From Aidingimonas halophila (GTDB lineage: Bacteria; Pseudomonadota; Gammaproteobacteria; Pseudomonadales; Halomonadaceae), in the NCBI RefSeq assembly GCF_900106955.1, contig NZ_FNNI01000001.1, positions 372,001 through 436,000 of the forward strand: a DNA stretch of 64,000 nt, given 5' to 3'. Below are positions 34,239-46,397 of this stretch, in pieces. Position 1 is the stretch's first letter; each line of letters opens with the position of its first letter. The position numbers and the translations under genes are program-made. The notes beneath the pieces are model-generated. The model searched no databases, was not told where the DNA came from, and saw only the letters and a program-made list of their open reading frames with translations.

Positions 34239-37200
34239 ATGCGGACGTTGATCGAGGCGGCGCTGGACCGCTCCAGGACCACGCTGCTATTGCTGATATT
34301 CCTTCTCCTGGCCGGCATCTGGGCCTACCAGGCGATCCCGAAAGAAGCCAACCCGGACGTTCCCATCCCGATGATTTACGTTTCGATGAGTCTCGAGGGC
34401 GTCAGTCCGGAAGATGCGGAACGTTTGCTGGTTCGTCCGATGGAGCAGGAGCTACGCACCATCGTGGGTGTCGATCGAATGACGTCCCAATCCAGCGAAG
34501 GGCACGCCTCGGTCACCCTCGAGTTCGATGCCGGCTTCGATTCCCGTCAGGCGCTGGCCGATGTCCGCGAACGCGTCGATATCGCTCGAACCGACCTGCC
34601 GGACGAGGCGGAAGACCCTCGCGTCATCGAAGTCAACGTCTCGGAGTTTCCGGTGCTCACCATCGGCTTGTCGGGACAACTGGAACAGAGTCAATTGCAA
34701 CGGATTGCTCGTGACCTGCAGGAGGAGATCGAAGGCATCCCCGAGGTGCTGGAAGCCGAGATCGGAGGCGAGCGCGAAGAACTGCTCGAAATCATCGTCG
34801 ACCCGATGGTGCTGGACAGCTACGGCGTTGACTTCGAGTCGCTATTCAACCGGGTCTCACGCAACAACCGGCTTGTCGCGGCCGGGAGCCTGGATACCGG
34901 CGCCGGTCGCCAGGCACTGAAGGTGCCCGGAGTCATCGAGAACCTCAATGATGTCATGGCCATGCCGGTCAAGGTCGATGGCGACCAGGTGGTAACCTTC
35001 GGCGATGTGGCCTACATTCGCCCCTCCTTCAAGGACCCGACCGGCTTTGCCCGGATCAATGAAGCACCGGCTGTCGTGCTGGAGATCTCCAAGCGTGCCG
35101 GGGCTAACATCATCGAGACCATCGATTCCATCGAAGCACTATTCGATGAGGCCGGCGCCATGATGCCGGATGAGCTCGAGACCACGACGATCATGAATCA
35201 GTCCGAGACCGTGGAAGACATGCTGTCGGAGCTGTTGAACAACGTCCTGACAGCGGTCGTTCTGGTATTGATCGTGATACTCGCCAGCATGGGGCCTCGC
35301 TCGGCACTGATGGTGGGACTGACGATCCCCGGGGCCTTCCTGTCTGGCATCCTGCTGATCTGGGCATTGGGATATACGCTCAATATCGTCGTGCTGTTCG
35401 CCTTGATTCTGGTGGCCGGCATGCTTGTCGATGGCGCCATCGTGGTCAGCGAACTCGCCGACCGTCACCTCCGCGAAGGTCGCCCGCCTGCTCGCGCCTG
35501 GATCGATGCGGCCTCGCGTATGGCATGGCCGATCATCGCCTCGACGGCGACCACATTGGCGGTGTTCTTGCCTCTGCTGTTCTGGCCGGGCGTGGTCGGC
35601 GAATTCATGAAATACCTCCCCGCCACGGTGATTCTGTGTCTGTTGGCATCACTCGCCATGGCCCTGATCTTCCTGCCAACGCTGGGCGGCGTCTTCAGTC
35701 GCAGTGCGCCCCGGCAGGAGTCGCTCATCACTGCAGGGGGGCGCACTTATCGACATCTGCTCGCGTTGTTATTGAAGCGCCCGGGACTGACGCTGCTGGG
35801 CGCGATCATCATCATGGGACTGATCTATGGCAGCTACGCACGCTTCAATCACGGGGTCGAGTTTTTCCCCAGTGTCGAACCGGATAGTGCTCAGGTCATG
35901 ATTCGATCTCGAGGCGATTTTTCCGCCGAAGAGGGGGATGCCATCGTCCGGCGGGTCGAAAAGCGTCTCGTCGGCATGAAGGAAGTCGACAATCTGTATG
36001 CGCGCTCCTTCGCCGTGAGTGACGAGCAGTTGGGAGCCGATGTCATCGGACAACTGAGTTTCCAGCTGGACGACTGGCAGACTCGGCGACCGGCCTCTGA
36101 CATTCTGGAAGACATGCGTGAACGCACCAGCGACTTGCCCGGCATCGAGCTGGAATTCCGAGAGCAGGAACAGGGCCCCGTCGCTGGCAAACCGGTTCAA
36201 TTGGAGCTTAGCTCCAGCGATCCTGATGCGATCGAACGTGCCGTCGAGCAGGTACGTCGCACCATGACCGAACTGGGAGGCTTCCGCGATATCGAGGACA
36301 ACCGTAGCCTGCCCGGGGTGGAGTGGCGCGTCCAGGTGGATCGGGAGGCGGCTTCGCGCTTCGGTGCCGACGTCGCCAGCGTCGGTAACGCCGTACAGTT
36401 GACGACAAACGGCCTGCTGGTTTCGGAATATCGACCGGAGCGAGCCAATGATGAAGTCGATATTCGGGTGCGCCTGCCCGAAGCCTGGCGCAATCTCGAT
36501 CAACTCGGGCGACTGACCTTGGCCAGTGAACGAGGACAGGTACCGATCAGCCATTTCGTCGACCTGGAGCCGGCGCCCAAAGTCGGCACGTTGCATCGCG
36601 TCGATGGTCGTCGGGCGATCACCGTGGAAGCCGATGTCGCCGGTGGGTACCAGGCCAATGAGCGTATCCAGACCCTGCTTTCGTCGCTCGAAGACATGCC
36701 CGAAGGCGTTCAACTCGATGTTACCGGAGAGCAGGAGGATCAACAGGAAACGGCCAATTTCCTTGTCGTGGCATTCATCGTCGCCATTTTCCTGATGGCG
36801 CTGATCCTGGTAACGCAGTTCAACAGTCTGTATCAGGCCATGCTGGTATTATCCGCCATCGTCTTCTCGACTGCCGGCATCCTGTTAGGCTTGCTGGTGA
36901 ACGGCCAACCATTCGGTATCGTCATGGTAGGCATGGGCATCATCGCGCTGGCAGGCATTGTCGTGAACAACAATATCGTATTGATCGACACTTATAACCA
37001 GTTGCGCGGCGACGGACTGACACCTCGCGACGCCGCCCTGGAGGCGGGAGGATTACGCCTGAGACCGGTTCTGCTGACGGCCATCACCACCGTTCTGGGG
37101 TTGATGCCCATGGTGCTGGGAGTGAATGTCAACCTGCTGGCGCCGAGCCTGGGTATCGGCGCCCCCTCGACGCAATGGTGGACACAATTATCCAGCGCTA

Positions 37201-37286
37201 TCGCCGGCGGGCTCAGCTTTGCCACCCTGCTGACGCTGCTGCTGACCCCCTGCATGCTGGTACTGGGAAGGGGGCGTGCCCGCTAG
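34239..37286 (+). CDS. RND efflux pump inner-membrane transporter
   Basis: A 1015-residue proton-driven transporter of the AcrB/HAE-like family. The N-terminal PKEANPDVPIPMIYV start, the first helix block, the membrane motif LIFALILVAGMLVDGAIVV-like stretch with the key Asp in GMLVDGAIVVSELADR, and the second repeat with GIIALAGIVVNNNIVLIDTYNQ are all present. Large periplasmic porter domains lie between. Substrates cannot be deduced. The stop is only 19 bases from the convergent rsd stop, with no clear terminator in between. Confidence 0.92.
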   Translation: MRTLIEAALDRSRTTLLLLIFLLLAGIWAYQAIPKEANPDVPIPMIYVSMSLEGVSPEDAERLLVRPMEQELRTIVGVDRMTSQSSEGHASVTLEFDAGFDSRQALADVRERVDIARTDLPDEAEDPRVIEVNVSEFPVLTIGLSGQLEQSQLQRIARDLQEEIEGIPEVLEAEIGGEREELLEIIVDPMVLDSYGVDFESLFNRVSRNNRLVAAGSLDTGAGRQALKVPGVIENLNDVMAMPVKVDGDQVVTFGDVAYIRPSFKDPTGFARINEAPAVVLEISKRAGANIIETIDSIEALFDEAGAMMPDELETTTIMNQSETVEDMLSELLNNVLTAVVLVLIVILASMGPRSALMVGLTIPGAFLSGILLIWALGYTLNIVVLFALILVAGMLVDGAIVVSELADRHLREGRPPARAWIDAASRMAWPIIASTATTLAVFLPLLFWPGVVGEFMKYLPATVILCLLASLAMALIFLPTLGGVFSRSAPRQESLITAGGRTYRHLLALLLKRPGLTLLGAIIIMGLIYGSYARFNHGVEFFPSVEPDSAQVMIRSRGDFSAEEGDAIVRRVEKRLVGMKEVDNLYARSFAVSDEQLGADVIGQLSFQLDDWQTRRPASDILEDMRERTSDLPGIELEFREQEQGPVAGKPVQLELSSSDPDAIERAVEQVRRTMTELGGFRDIEDNRSLPGVEWRVQVDREAASRFGADVASVGNAVQLTTNGLLVSEYRPERANDEVDIRVRLPEAWRNLDQLGRLTLASERGQVPISHFVDLEPAPKVGTLHRVDGRRAITVEADVAGGYQANERIQTLLSSLEDMPEGVQLDVTGEQEDQQETANFLVVAFIVAIFLMALILVTQFNSLYQAMLVLSAIVFSTAGILLGLLVNGQPFGIVMVGMGIIALAGIVVNNNIVLIDTYNQLRGDGLTPRDAALEAGGLRLRPVLLTAITTVLGLMPMVLGVNVNLLAPSLGIGAPSTQWWTQLSSAIAGGLSFATLLTLLLTPCMLVLGRGRAR

Positions 37287-37305
37287 AACGGGAATCGCCT
37301 ACCTT

Positions 37306-37818
37306 TCAAGAGCCTGGTCGTGAGCGTTGAGCCACCTGTTCCGATTCCGGCGGTGGCGAATGAGCGGCATGCAGACGACCGATCAACTGATCTTCGAGGG
37401 CGAAGCGTTCCGTCAACCCTTTCGACAGCCGCCCCAGCCAGGCCGGCAGCCGGGAAATATAGTGCCGACAGCGACTGGGAGTGGCGTAATCGGCATCGAA
37501 CGACAGAACCAGTTCCGTTGACATATCGAGCCGTTCGAGCAGTTTATCGGCAAGTGCCAGGGCTTCGGTGTCGTTGAACGCCTTGGCCTCTTCACGCAGT
37601 TGAGGGTAGATCTCGAAATGCCCGGCGCTGATGTAATCCATCAATAGTTCGCTGAAGGCATCGATACGCGCTTTTTCGACCGCATCCAGATCCGACTCGC
37701 ACGCTTCCTGCAGTTCCAGGAAATTCACCAGCATCTCACGACGCTGGTCCAGCCATCGATCGATCAAGTGGTGGACACCGCCCCAACGTTCCAACGCTGA
37801 CTTGCAATCTTCAAGCAT
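37306..37818 (-). CDS. rsd: Rsd/AlgQ anti-sigma70 factor
   Basis: A 170-residue helical protein of the Rsd/AlgQ family, which binds the housekeeping sigma70 subunit and favours alternative sigma factors in stationary phase. The N-terminus MLEDCKSALERWGGVHHLID and DRWLDQRREMLVNFLEL, then LLMDYISAGHFEIYPQL and RFALEDQLI, match the family. The ATG at 37818 follows GAGGAGGC; the frame is open further upstream without similarity. It lies 96 bases after dsbB on the same strand. Confidence 0.9.
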   Translation of the reverse strand: MLEDCKSALERWGGVHHLIDRWLDQRREMLVNFLELQEACESDLDAVEKARIDAFSELLMDYISAGHFEIYPQLREEAKAFNDTEALALADKLLERLDMSTELVLSFDADYATPSRCRHYISRLPAWLGRLSKGLTERFALEDQLIGRLHAAHSPPPESEQVAQRSRPGS

Positions 37819-37914
37819 GAGCGCCTCCTCACTCTGCCACGTGCCCGAACGGAATGCCCGGTTTCCATCGCGGACTGTCAGACTCACGCTACCAGTCAGC
37901 GCTGTCAATCCCAC

Positions 37915-38442
37915 TCAAGGTTGATTCTTGCTTTTCTTTGCCAACGTTCTTCCCATCATACCGAGAGGAGCCAGCAATAGCACGATGAACCCTATCAAGG
38001 TCCAGGCAGGCAGGGACAGGCCCAGGAAGGTGAAATCCACCTCAGCGCACTCGCCTGAGCCGGTGAACACGGTCGCCAGGACTTCCCTCAACGGCATGAC
38101 ATCCATCATGTAGTCGAGCCCGGGGCCACAGGTCGGCACCTGATCGGCTGGTAACGACTGCAACCAGACATGGCGACCGGCAATGCCGATACCAGCCAGG
38201 ATAGCCAGCGAGGAGAGTCCCGCATAGACCAGACCAACGCGTCCATGCGGATTATGCAGAATACCGACGAGAAATACGGCCGCCGCTGCCAATACAGCCA
38301 CGCGCTGGAAGATGCACAGCGGACACGGCTCGAGACCGACACCGTGTTCCAACCAGAGCGCCACGCCCATCATCAATGCACAAAAAGCCAACCCGGCCAG
38401 ACTCCATTGGCGGAGCGACCCTTGCCTGAACCATGTCGTCAT
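37915..38442 (-). CDS. dsbB: Disulfide bond formation protein B
   Basis: A 175-residue inner-membrane protein with four helices that reoxidises DsbA and passes electrons to quinone. The first Cys pair is in LEPCPLCIFQR; the second is formed by TCGPGLDYMM and GSGECAEVDF in the second periplasmic loop. The ATG at 38442 follows TGGAGAAAAC by about eight bases. It starts 14 bases after the gshA stop, so the two are probably co-transcribed. Confidence 0.95.
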   Translation of the reverse strand: MTTWFRQGSLRQWSLAGLAFCALMMGVALWLEHGVGLEPCPLCIFQRVAVLAAAAVFLVGILHNPHGRVGLVYAGLSSLAILAGIGIAGRHVWLQSLPADQVPTCGPGLDYMMDVMPLREVLATVFTGSGECAEVDFTFLGLSLPAWTLIGFIVLLLAPLGMMGRTLAKKSKNQP

Positions 38443-38456
38443 CGAGTTTTCTCCAC

Positions 38457-40061
38457 TCATACTGCCCGGGCGGCACGGGGTTCCCGCGCTCTGGCAAAAT
38501 AGTGCGCCAGAAAGGCATCGAAGGATTCCGTATCGGCGCGTTCGATATCCACCTGTTGTTGCAACGACGTGGAGGACAACTCATCGAACAGGGCCTGACG
38601 AGCCTGACTGATGGGTGACTCGCCCAATTCGTCTGCCTGTCGATTCGCCAGTTCGAGCATGGCCTCGATGAAATCCCGGCCAGATTCACGCAACAGCGTA
38701 TCGAGGCGGCCAGCGGGTGTGGTATCGGGATTATCCAGACGGGGTTCGAGCTCGGCCAACGCCTGCTGATGCCCGCCATTGCCATCGATGATATCCATCA
38801 ATTCGGCCACACGCTGCATTTCAGCGAAGATTTCCCGGCCGCGGTCGGCCAGGGTGCGTCGACCGTCATCGAACATCAGTTCGAGATCCGGGTCTCGGCC
38901 GCGCTCGACGATCAGCTCTCGATTGTCGTCAAGGCGATCACACTCATCATCGGGAATCCAGGGGCTGTCGGAGAGCAGGCACCACATCAGGAAGGTATCG
39001 AGGAAACGCATCTGGGTTTCATCGATACCCAGCGGCAGAAACGGGTTGAGGTCCAGGCAGCGCACTTCGATGTATTCGACACCACGCGCTTCCAGCGCCT
39101 GACTGGGGGTCTCGTCATGACGTGCGACTCGCTTGGGACGAATATCGCTGTAGTACTCGTTCTCGATCTGCAGGATGTTGGCATTGAGTTGCCGCCACTC
39201 ACCTCCCTCATTGACGCCGATGGCCTGATACGGAGGCCAGGGCGTGGAAATCGCGTGCCGCAGCGTACCGACATAATTCGACAGGGAATTGAAGCAGATC
39301 TTGAGTTGCGCCTGTACCTTGTTCTGATACCCCAGGTCGGACATCCGCAGCGTCGTGGCATGGCGCGACAGCAACGTGTTGTCACCATGCCGTTCCAGTT
39401 TGGCAGGCACTGCCTTGCCATCCAGGAAGCTGTCATCCAGCGCCGGCGAGGCGCCGAACAGGTACATCAATAACCAACTGTTGCGACGGAAGTGGCGGAT
39501 CAGGCCGAAATAACGCGACGAGCGGTAATCGTTCAACGAGACGTCATCCTGCCCATTCAACTCATGAAGCCGTCGCCACAAGTCATCCGGTAACGACACA
39601 TTGTAGTGGACACCGGCAATCGACTGCATGATACGGCCGTATCTGACATCCAGCCCCTTACGGTAGACATGTTTCATCGTCCCGACATTGGAACGGCCAT
39701 AGTCGGCGATCGGCACGCTGTCATTGCCGTTGAGTCGGGACGGCATGCTGGCAGGCCAGAGCAGCTCATTTCCCAGATGCTGGTTACTGAAGCGGTGCAG
39801 ATCGCCGAGAAACGCCATGGCATCCTGAGGACGGCAATACACCGGCGTGATGTACTCCAGCAATGCTTCCGAATAATCGGTGGTGATGTGCGGGTGAGTC
39901 AGTTTGGATCCCAGGCTGCTTGGATGCGGCGTTTGAGCAATGTGTCCATGTGGATCGACACGTAACCCCTCTTTTTCGATACCGCGCCGCAGTCGGCCGA
40001 TCAGTCCCTGTCTGGCCGGCCCCTTGAGCCGATCGATGACGCTTTCGAGTTGCTCGGACAA
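38457..40061 (-). CDS. gshA: Glutamate-cysteine ligase
   Basis: A 534-residue enzyme joining glutamate and cysteine in the first step of glutathione synthesis. The proteobacterial GshA signature is clear: RRGIEKEGLRVDPHG, DYSEALLEYITPVY, LLWPASMPS, YGRSNVGTMKHVYRKGL, MQSIAGVHYNVS and YIEVRCLDLNPFLPLGID. The length matches the E. coli enzyme. Together with dsbB it makes a thiol-redox unit next to rsd. Glutathione also fits the glutaredoxin and persulfide enzymes at 3.4-5.2 kb. Confidence 0.96.
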   Translation of the reverse strand: MSEQLESVIDRLKGPARQGLIGRLRRGIEKEGLRVDPHGHIAQTPHPSSLGSKLTHPHITTDYSEALLEYITPVYCRPQDAMAFLGDLHRFSNQHLGNELLWPASMPSRLNGNDSVPIADYGRSNVGTMKHVYRKGLDVRYGRIMQSIAGVHYNVSLPDDLWRRLHELNGQDDVSLNDYRSSRYFGLIRHFRRNSWLLMYLFGASPALDDSFLDGKAVPAKLERHGDNTLLSRHATTLRMSDLGYQNKVQAQLKICFNSLSNYVGTLRHAISTPWPPYQAIGVNEGGEWRQLNANILQIENEYYSDIRPKRVARHDETPSQALEARGVEYIEVRCLDLNPFLPLGIDETQMRFLDTFLMWCLLSDSPWIPDDECDRLDDNRELIVERGRDPDLELMFDDGRRTLADRGREIFAEMQRVAELMDIIDGNGGHQQALAELEPRLDNPDTTPAGRLDTLLRESGRDFIEAMLELANRQADELGESPISQARQALFDELSSTSLQQQVDIERADTESFDAFLAHYFARAREPRAARAV

Positions 40062-40188
40062 GGTCTACACCCCATGTCGTGGAGACAACCACTGGCGCGG
40101 TGTCTCGGTCATGATTAACGAGCGCATGGCGCTGGCGTGATGTGGACAGATTATGGGGCTTGTGGCCCGGGTTTCAAGGTATTGATGC

Positions 40189-42546
<2,358 letters not shown>

Positions 42547-42727
42547 GGATTCCTTGACGTGAGGTCGTTGAACGATCGCGACAAGGTATCATAAATGGCG
42601 CAGCTAGCCACGGTAACGAGCGGCACACTCATCCGTCGCGGCGTTCAAGGGCATTACGATACCGAGCCTCAACTGACTCGCGTGCTCAGGTACCGAGCTG
42701 CCCGTCCTCGGACGGCGCCCCGGCCGC

Positions 42728-43276
42728 TCAATCCAGCATCACCGCCTGGGTATAGTCCCTGGCAGCACGCCCATGGCGCAGGGTCTCGGCCCACCAGGCG
42801 AGCCGTGCCAGCAGGGTCTGCATGCCACGCTCGAAACGCGGCGCCTGCAGCGGCCGGCCATGCTCGTCGAACTGCTCCCAGACGTTGGGAAACATCACGC
42901 CATCGCGAATGGCCACGGCATGCAGCTCGGCGAAAACATGGCGCAGGTGCTCCACCGCCCGCAGCCCACCCGACGCACCGCCATAGGAAACGAAGGCCAC
43001 GGGCTTGGCCTGCCATTCCGACGTATAGCCATCGATCAGCTCCTTGAGCGCAGCGGGATAGGAGTGGTTGTACTCGGGGGTGACCACGACGAAGGCATCC
43101 GCCTCGTCGAGACGGCCGGCGAACGATGACACGGACTCGGCAGCGGGATCGATCACCATCGGCGAGAACGACTCTCGAGGCCGGATCTGGTCCACGACCC
43201 ATTGACCGACGGTATCGCATAAACGCCCTTCCCTGACGCTACCATAGATCACGGCCACCTTGATCGTATTGCTCAT
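42728..43276 (-). CDS. NADPH-dependent FMN reductase family protein
   Basis: A 182-residue flavodoxin-fold oxidoreductase. The FMN phosphate loop is VIYGSVREGRLCDTVG, and the conserved VVTPEYNHSYPAALKELID and FVSYGGASGGLRAVEHL are present. Such enzymes reduce FMN, quinones or nitro compounds with NAD(P)H. The ATG at 43276 follows AGAGGAGAC. The promoter just upstream carries a SoxR-like box, which points to induction by redox-cycling compounds. Confidence 0.88.
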   Translation of the reverse strand: MSNTIKVAVIYGSVREGRLCDTVGQWVVDQIRPRESFSPMVIDPAAESVSSFAGRLDEADAFVVVTPEYNHSYPAALKELIDGYTSEWQAKPVAFVSYGGASGGLRAVEHLRHVFAELHAVAIRDGVMFPNVWEQFDEHGRPLQAPRFERGMQTLLARLAWWAETLRHGRAARDYTQAVMLD

Positions 43277-43309
43277 CGCACTGTCTCCTCTGAGTGATAG
43301 GTGCGATGA

Positions 43310-43340
43310 ACGATAAGACCTCAAGCTAAGTTGAGGTCAA
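43310..43340 (-). promoter_or_regulatory. SoxR-type promoter of the FMN reductase gene
   Basis: On the minus strand, -35 TTGACC (43340-43335) and -10 TATCGT (43315-43310) are separated by 19 bases, the overlong spacing typical of MerR-family activation. The spacer carries the 18-bp palindrome CCTCAACTTAGCTTGAGG (43336-43319), which differs from the E. coli soxS box at only two positions from memory. The layout matches known SoxR promoters. No soxR gene is in the window. Confidence 0.8.
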
Positions 43341-43426
43341 AGATTATCGCGGCAATACCTCTGATAGCATTTATCTATTGACGTGACACGCCGCGGCGAA
43401 GGCGGCATGTTCGCGACGCCCGGCGC

Positions 43427-43882
43427 TCACATCGCCACTTCGGCGGGATTGACCAGGCGCTGGAAATCGGTGTAGGAAAGTTGCATGACGTCGGTGTGGC
43501 TGCCGGCATTGAAGGCGATGTGCTCGGCGGCAGAGAGGTGCGGCGAGACGAATACTTCCATATCGAAGAGATTGCCGAAGGGTGGCATGGCGCCGAGTTC
43601 GCACTCGGGGAAACGGTTCTTGAATTCCTCCTCGCTGGCCAGTTCCATGGACTGGGCGCCGACCGACCTGGCCAGACGCTCCAGATCCACCTGATCAGGG
43701 GCAGGCAGCACCGCCAGCGCCAGTTGCCCATCGATCTTGACCATCACGCACTTGGCGAAGTGACGACCCGGCACGTGCACCGAGGCGGCCACCTCCTGGG
43801 CCGTATAGGCCGGGGAATGCTGCAGGACGACGTACTTGACGCCCTGCTCGTCGAGATACTGCTTCACACGTTCCATGGGCAT
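43427..43882 (-). CDS. YbaK/ProX-family aminoacyl-tRNA deacylase
   Basis: A 151-residue YbaK-fold protein. The motifs VVLQHSPAYTAQEVAASVHVPGRHFAKCVMVK (catalytic Lys in the last part), LAVLPAPDQVDLERLA and ECELGAMPPFGNLFDMEVFVSP are characteristic of this superfamily, which edits mischarged tRNA such as Ala- or Cys-tRNAPro. It is a free-standing domain. It lies upstream of the FMN reductase but has a separate promoter region between them. The exact tRNA specificity is not readable. Confidence 0.85.
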   Translation of the reverse strand: MPMERVKQYLDEQGVKYVVLQHSPAYTAQEVAASVHVPGRHFAKCVMVKIDGQLALAVLPAPDQVDLERLARSVGAQSMELASEEEFKNRFPECELGAMPPFGNLFDMEVFVSPHLSAAEHIAFNAGSHTDVMQLSYTDFQRLVNPAEVAM

Positions 43883-44053
43883 GGCGACCTCCCGTCATGG
43901 CAACCGGGCATTTTCTGACAAGCATAGTCAGTGTTACGGGGCATGGGAAAGCACCAATCATACTGTCAAGCGTACCGACCCGGTGTTTACCATCAATGTG
44001 GCAACGCTCGGTTCGACAACGCGTTTTATCCTGATGCGGCTGATCTCGCGTGA

Positions 44054-44566
44054 TCAACCACCGGCCCTGTCGCTCGGCACGAATGTCAACGCCAGCCCGT
44101 TGTTGCACCAACGCAAACCGGTGGGATCGGGACCGTCGTCGAATACATGGCCCTGGTGACCACCGCAACGGGCACAGTGGTACTCGGTGCGAGGCCAGAT
44201 CATCTTGTAGTCCGCTTCGGTCAGCAGATGGCCGTGGATATGATCGAAGAAACTCGGCCAACCGGTGCCGGAGTCGTATTTCATGTCACTGGTGAACAGC
44301 GGGAGATCGCAGCCAGCGCAGCGATATTCGCCCTCTCGGGTTTCCTTGTTGAGCTCGCTGGATGATGCCGGTTCGGTCCCATTCTCGCGCAGGATCCGGT
44401 ACTGCTTTTCATCCAGGCGCTCACGCCACTCATCTTCCGACAACTCGAGCACGTCAATATCGCTGGCACGCTCCACGTCCGGCTTGGGCCGTGCACTGAC
44501 CACGCCCGGCAGCGCACTCGCCAGCCCTCCGGCTCCCAGCAGTCCCAGGAAATAGCGTCGTTTCAT
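44054..44566 (-). CDS. msrB: Peptide-methionine (R)-S-oxide reductase with Tat signal
   Basis: A 170-residue MsrB. The N-terminus MKRRYFLGLLGAGGLASALP is a twin-arginine signal, probably cut near residue 25, so the enzyme works in the periplasm. The mature domain has the zinc Cys pairs in RCAGCDLPL and HCARCGGHQGHVFDDGP and the catalytic Cys in LRWCNNGLALTFVP. It repairs R-methionine sulfoxide in exported proteins. It lies 66 bases downstream of pckA on the same strand. Confidence 0.92.
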   Translation of the reverse strand: MKRRYFLGLLGAGGLASALPGVVSARPKPDVERASDIDVLELSEDEWRERLDEKQYRILRENGTEPASSSELNKETREGEYRCAGCDLPLFTSDMKYDSGTGWPSFFDHIHGHLLTEADYKMIWPRTEYHCARCGGHQGHVFDDGPDPTGLRWCNNGLALTFVPSDRAGG

Positions 44567-44631
44567 GGTAGGTACCTCCTACGCCACTTCCGCTTTTGAC
44601 CACACCGACGAAGGTCAGTTCTCGTTCAACG

Positions 44632-46206
44632 TCAGTTGAGACTCGGCCCCGCGGCAACGATAGCTGAATCGACACCGGAGAACTTCTTGAAATTGTCGAC
44701 GAACTTGGCAACCAACGATTGCATCTGACGATCGTAAGCCAGCGTGTCCTCCCATGTTCTGCGGGGATCGAGCAAGCTGGAGTCGACCCCGGGAACGGCA
44801 ACGGGCACATCGAGATTGAGCCCTTCGATACGTTGCGTCTCGACGTCACGCAGCATTCCGGACTGAATGGCGCTGATAATGGCACGGGTCGTGGGGATCG
44901 AGAAACGCGACCCGCCTTCACCGTAAGCTCCGCCAGTCCAGCCGGTGTTGACCAGATACACCTGAGAACCATAGGCTTCCACGCGCTTGATCAGCAGATC
45001 GGCGTACTCACGCGCCGGGCGCGGAAAGAACGGCGCACCAAAGCAAGTCGAAAAGGTCGCTGCCAGACCGCTTGACGCCCCCATTTCCGTCGAACCGACC
45101 TTGGCGGTATATCCGGAGAGAAAGTGATAGGCGGCGGCCTCCTTGGATAGCACCGAGACCGGCGGGAGGACACCGTTCATGTCACAGGTCAGGAAAATGA
45201 TGGCATTGGGTTCACCGGCACGATTCTCCGGCACGCGTTTGTCGATGTGTTCGAGCGGATAGGCGGCCCGGGAATTCTGGGTCAGGCTGTCATCGGTATA
45301 ATCGGGTTCGCGGCGGTCGTCCAGCACGACATTCTCGAGCACGGCGCCGAAACGAATGGCATGCCAGATCACCGGTTCGTTCTTTTCCGAAAGATCGATG
45401 CACTTGGCGTAGCAGCCACCCTCGATATTGAAGACGGTCCCCTCGCCCCAACCATGCTCGTCATCACCGATCAGGTAACGGGCGGGGTCGGCGGACAATG
45501 TCGTCTTGCCGGTCCCGGACAGGCCGAAAAACAGTGTGGTTTCTCCGTCTTCCCCTACATTGGCACTGCAGTGCATGGGGAGGACACCGGCGTCCGGCAG
45601 CAGAAAATTCTGTACCGAAAACATGGCCTTCTTCATCTCACCGGCATAATGCAATCCGGCTAACAGCACACGCCGACCGGCAAAATCGATGATGACCACA
45701 GCCTCGGAGTGAGTTCCATCACGCTGAGGATCACAGACGAAATACGGTGCGTTGAGAATGCGCCATTCGTCATGATGTGCCGGATTATACGCTTCAGGTC
45801 GCACGAACATGGTACGACCGAACAGGTTGTGCCAGGCGGTCTCCGTCGTTACACGAATAGGGAGATAGTGCTTGGGGTCAGCGCCGACATGCAGGTCGGA
45901 TACGAAACGGTCACGCTCATCAAGATAGGCTTCAACTCGCGTCCACAATGCGTCGAAGCGTTCGGCATCGAAAGGGCGATTGACGCTTCCCCAATCAATC
46001 TTGCCACTGGTCGTGGGTTCGTCGACGATGAAACGATCCGCGGTAGAGCGGCCGGTGCGCTTGCCTGTCTTCACCACCAGGGCGCCATTGGAGGCCAAAC
46101 GCCCTTCGCCGCGAGCGATGGCACGCTCGACCAGTTCGGCTTGGCTGAGGTTGGTGAAACATTGGGCGGCGCCGGTATCGGCAACTACGGGTTGGGTCAT
46201 GGTCAT
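44632..46206 (-). CDS. pckA: Phosphoenolpyruvate carboxykinase (ATP)
   Basis: A 524-residue enzyme turning oxaloacetate and ATP into PEP and CO2, the entry to gluconeogenesis. The kinase loop [15 protein letters not shown], the substrate loop [33 protein letters not shown] and [15 protein letters not shown] are intact. The ATG at 46206 has CAGGACAC upstream. Its 237-base upstream region carries a HexR-like site and a perfect hairpin. The adjacency to hslO-hslR-yrfG matches the E. coli order. The malate oxidation by mqo at 31.5 kb would supply its substrate. Confidence 0.96.
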   Translation of the reverse strand: MTMTQPVVADTGAAQCFTNLSQAELVERAIARGEGRLASNGALVVKTGKRTGRSTADRFIVDEPTTSGKIDWGSVNRPFDAERFDALWTRVEAYLDERDRFVSDLHVGADPKHYLPIRVTTETAWHNLFGRTMFVRPEAYNPAHHDEWRILNAPYFVCDPQRDGTHSEAVVIIDFAGRRVLLAGLHYAGEMKKAMFSVQNFLLPDAGVLPMHCSANVGEDGETTLFFGLSGTGKTTLSADPARYLIGDDEHGWGEGTVFNIEGGCYAKCIDLSEKNEPVIWHAIRFGAVLENVVLDDRREPDYTDDSLTQNSRAAYPLEHIDKRVPENRAGEPNAIIFLTCDMNGVLPPVSVLSKEAAAYHFLSGYTAKVGSTEMGASSGLAATFSTCFGAPFFPRPAREYADLLIKRVEAYGSQVYLVNTGWTGGAYGEGGSRFSIPTTRAIISAIQSGMLRDVETQRIEGLNLDVPVAVPGVDSSLLDPRRTWEDTLAYDRQMQSLVAKFVDNFKKFSGVDSAIVAAGPSLN

Positions 46207-46324
46207 GTCGGTGTCCTGAGGCCTTGCGGCCGATCCTCTCGTTTGCCTGTACGTCATTTTCCGATAGAACGTCAGGTCGAATCGCGGTGAGTCAGCTCAC
46301 TTCCATATCATGCATGAATACGAT

Positions 46325-46345
46325 TCGACCCCTGCACGGGGTCGA
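46325..46345 (-). other. Leader hairpin upstream of pckA
   Basis: TCGACCCC (46325-46332) and GGGGTCGA (46338-46345) form a perfect 8-bp palindromic stem with a 5-base loop. It lies about 120 bases before the pckA start, just downstream of TAATAAT on the minus strand. It could shape the pckA 5' UTR or be a protein-binding palindrome. No T-run follows. Confidence 0.45.
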
Positions 46346-46397
46346 CATTATTACAGAAAGGAACGCAGGGGGAAACGCCGTAGTTCGCCGATTTTCT

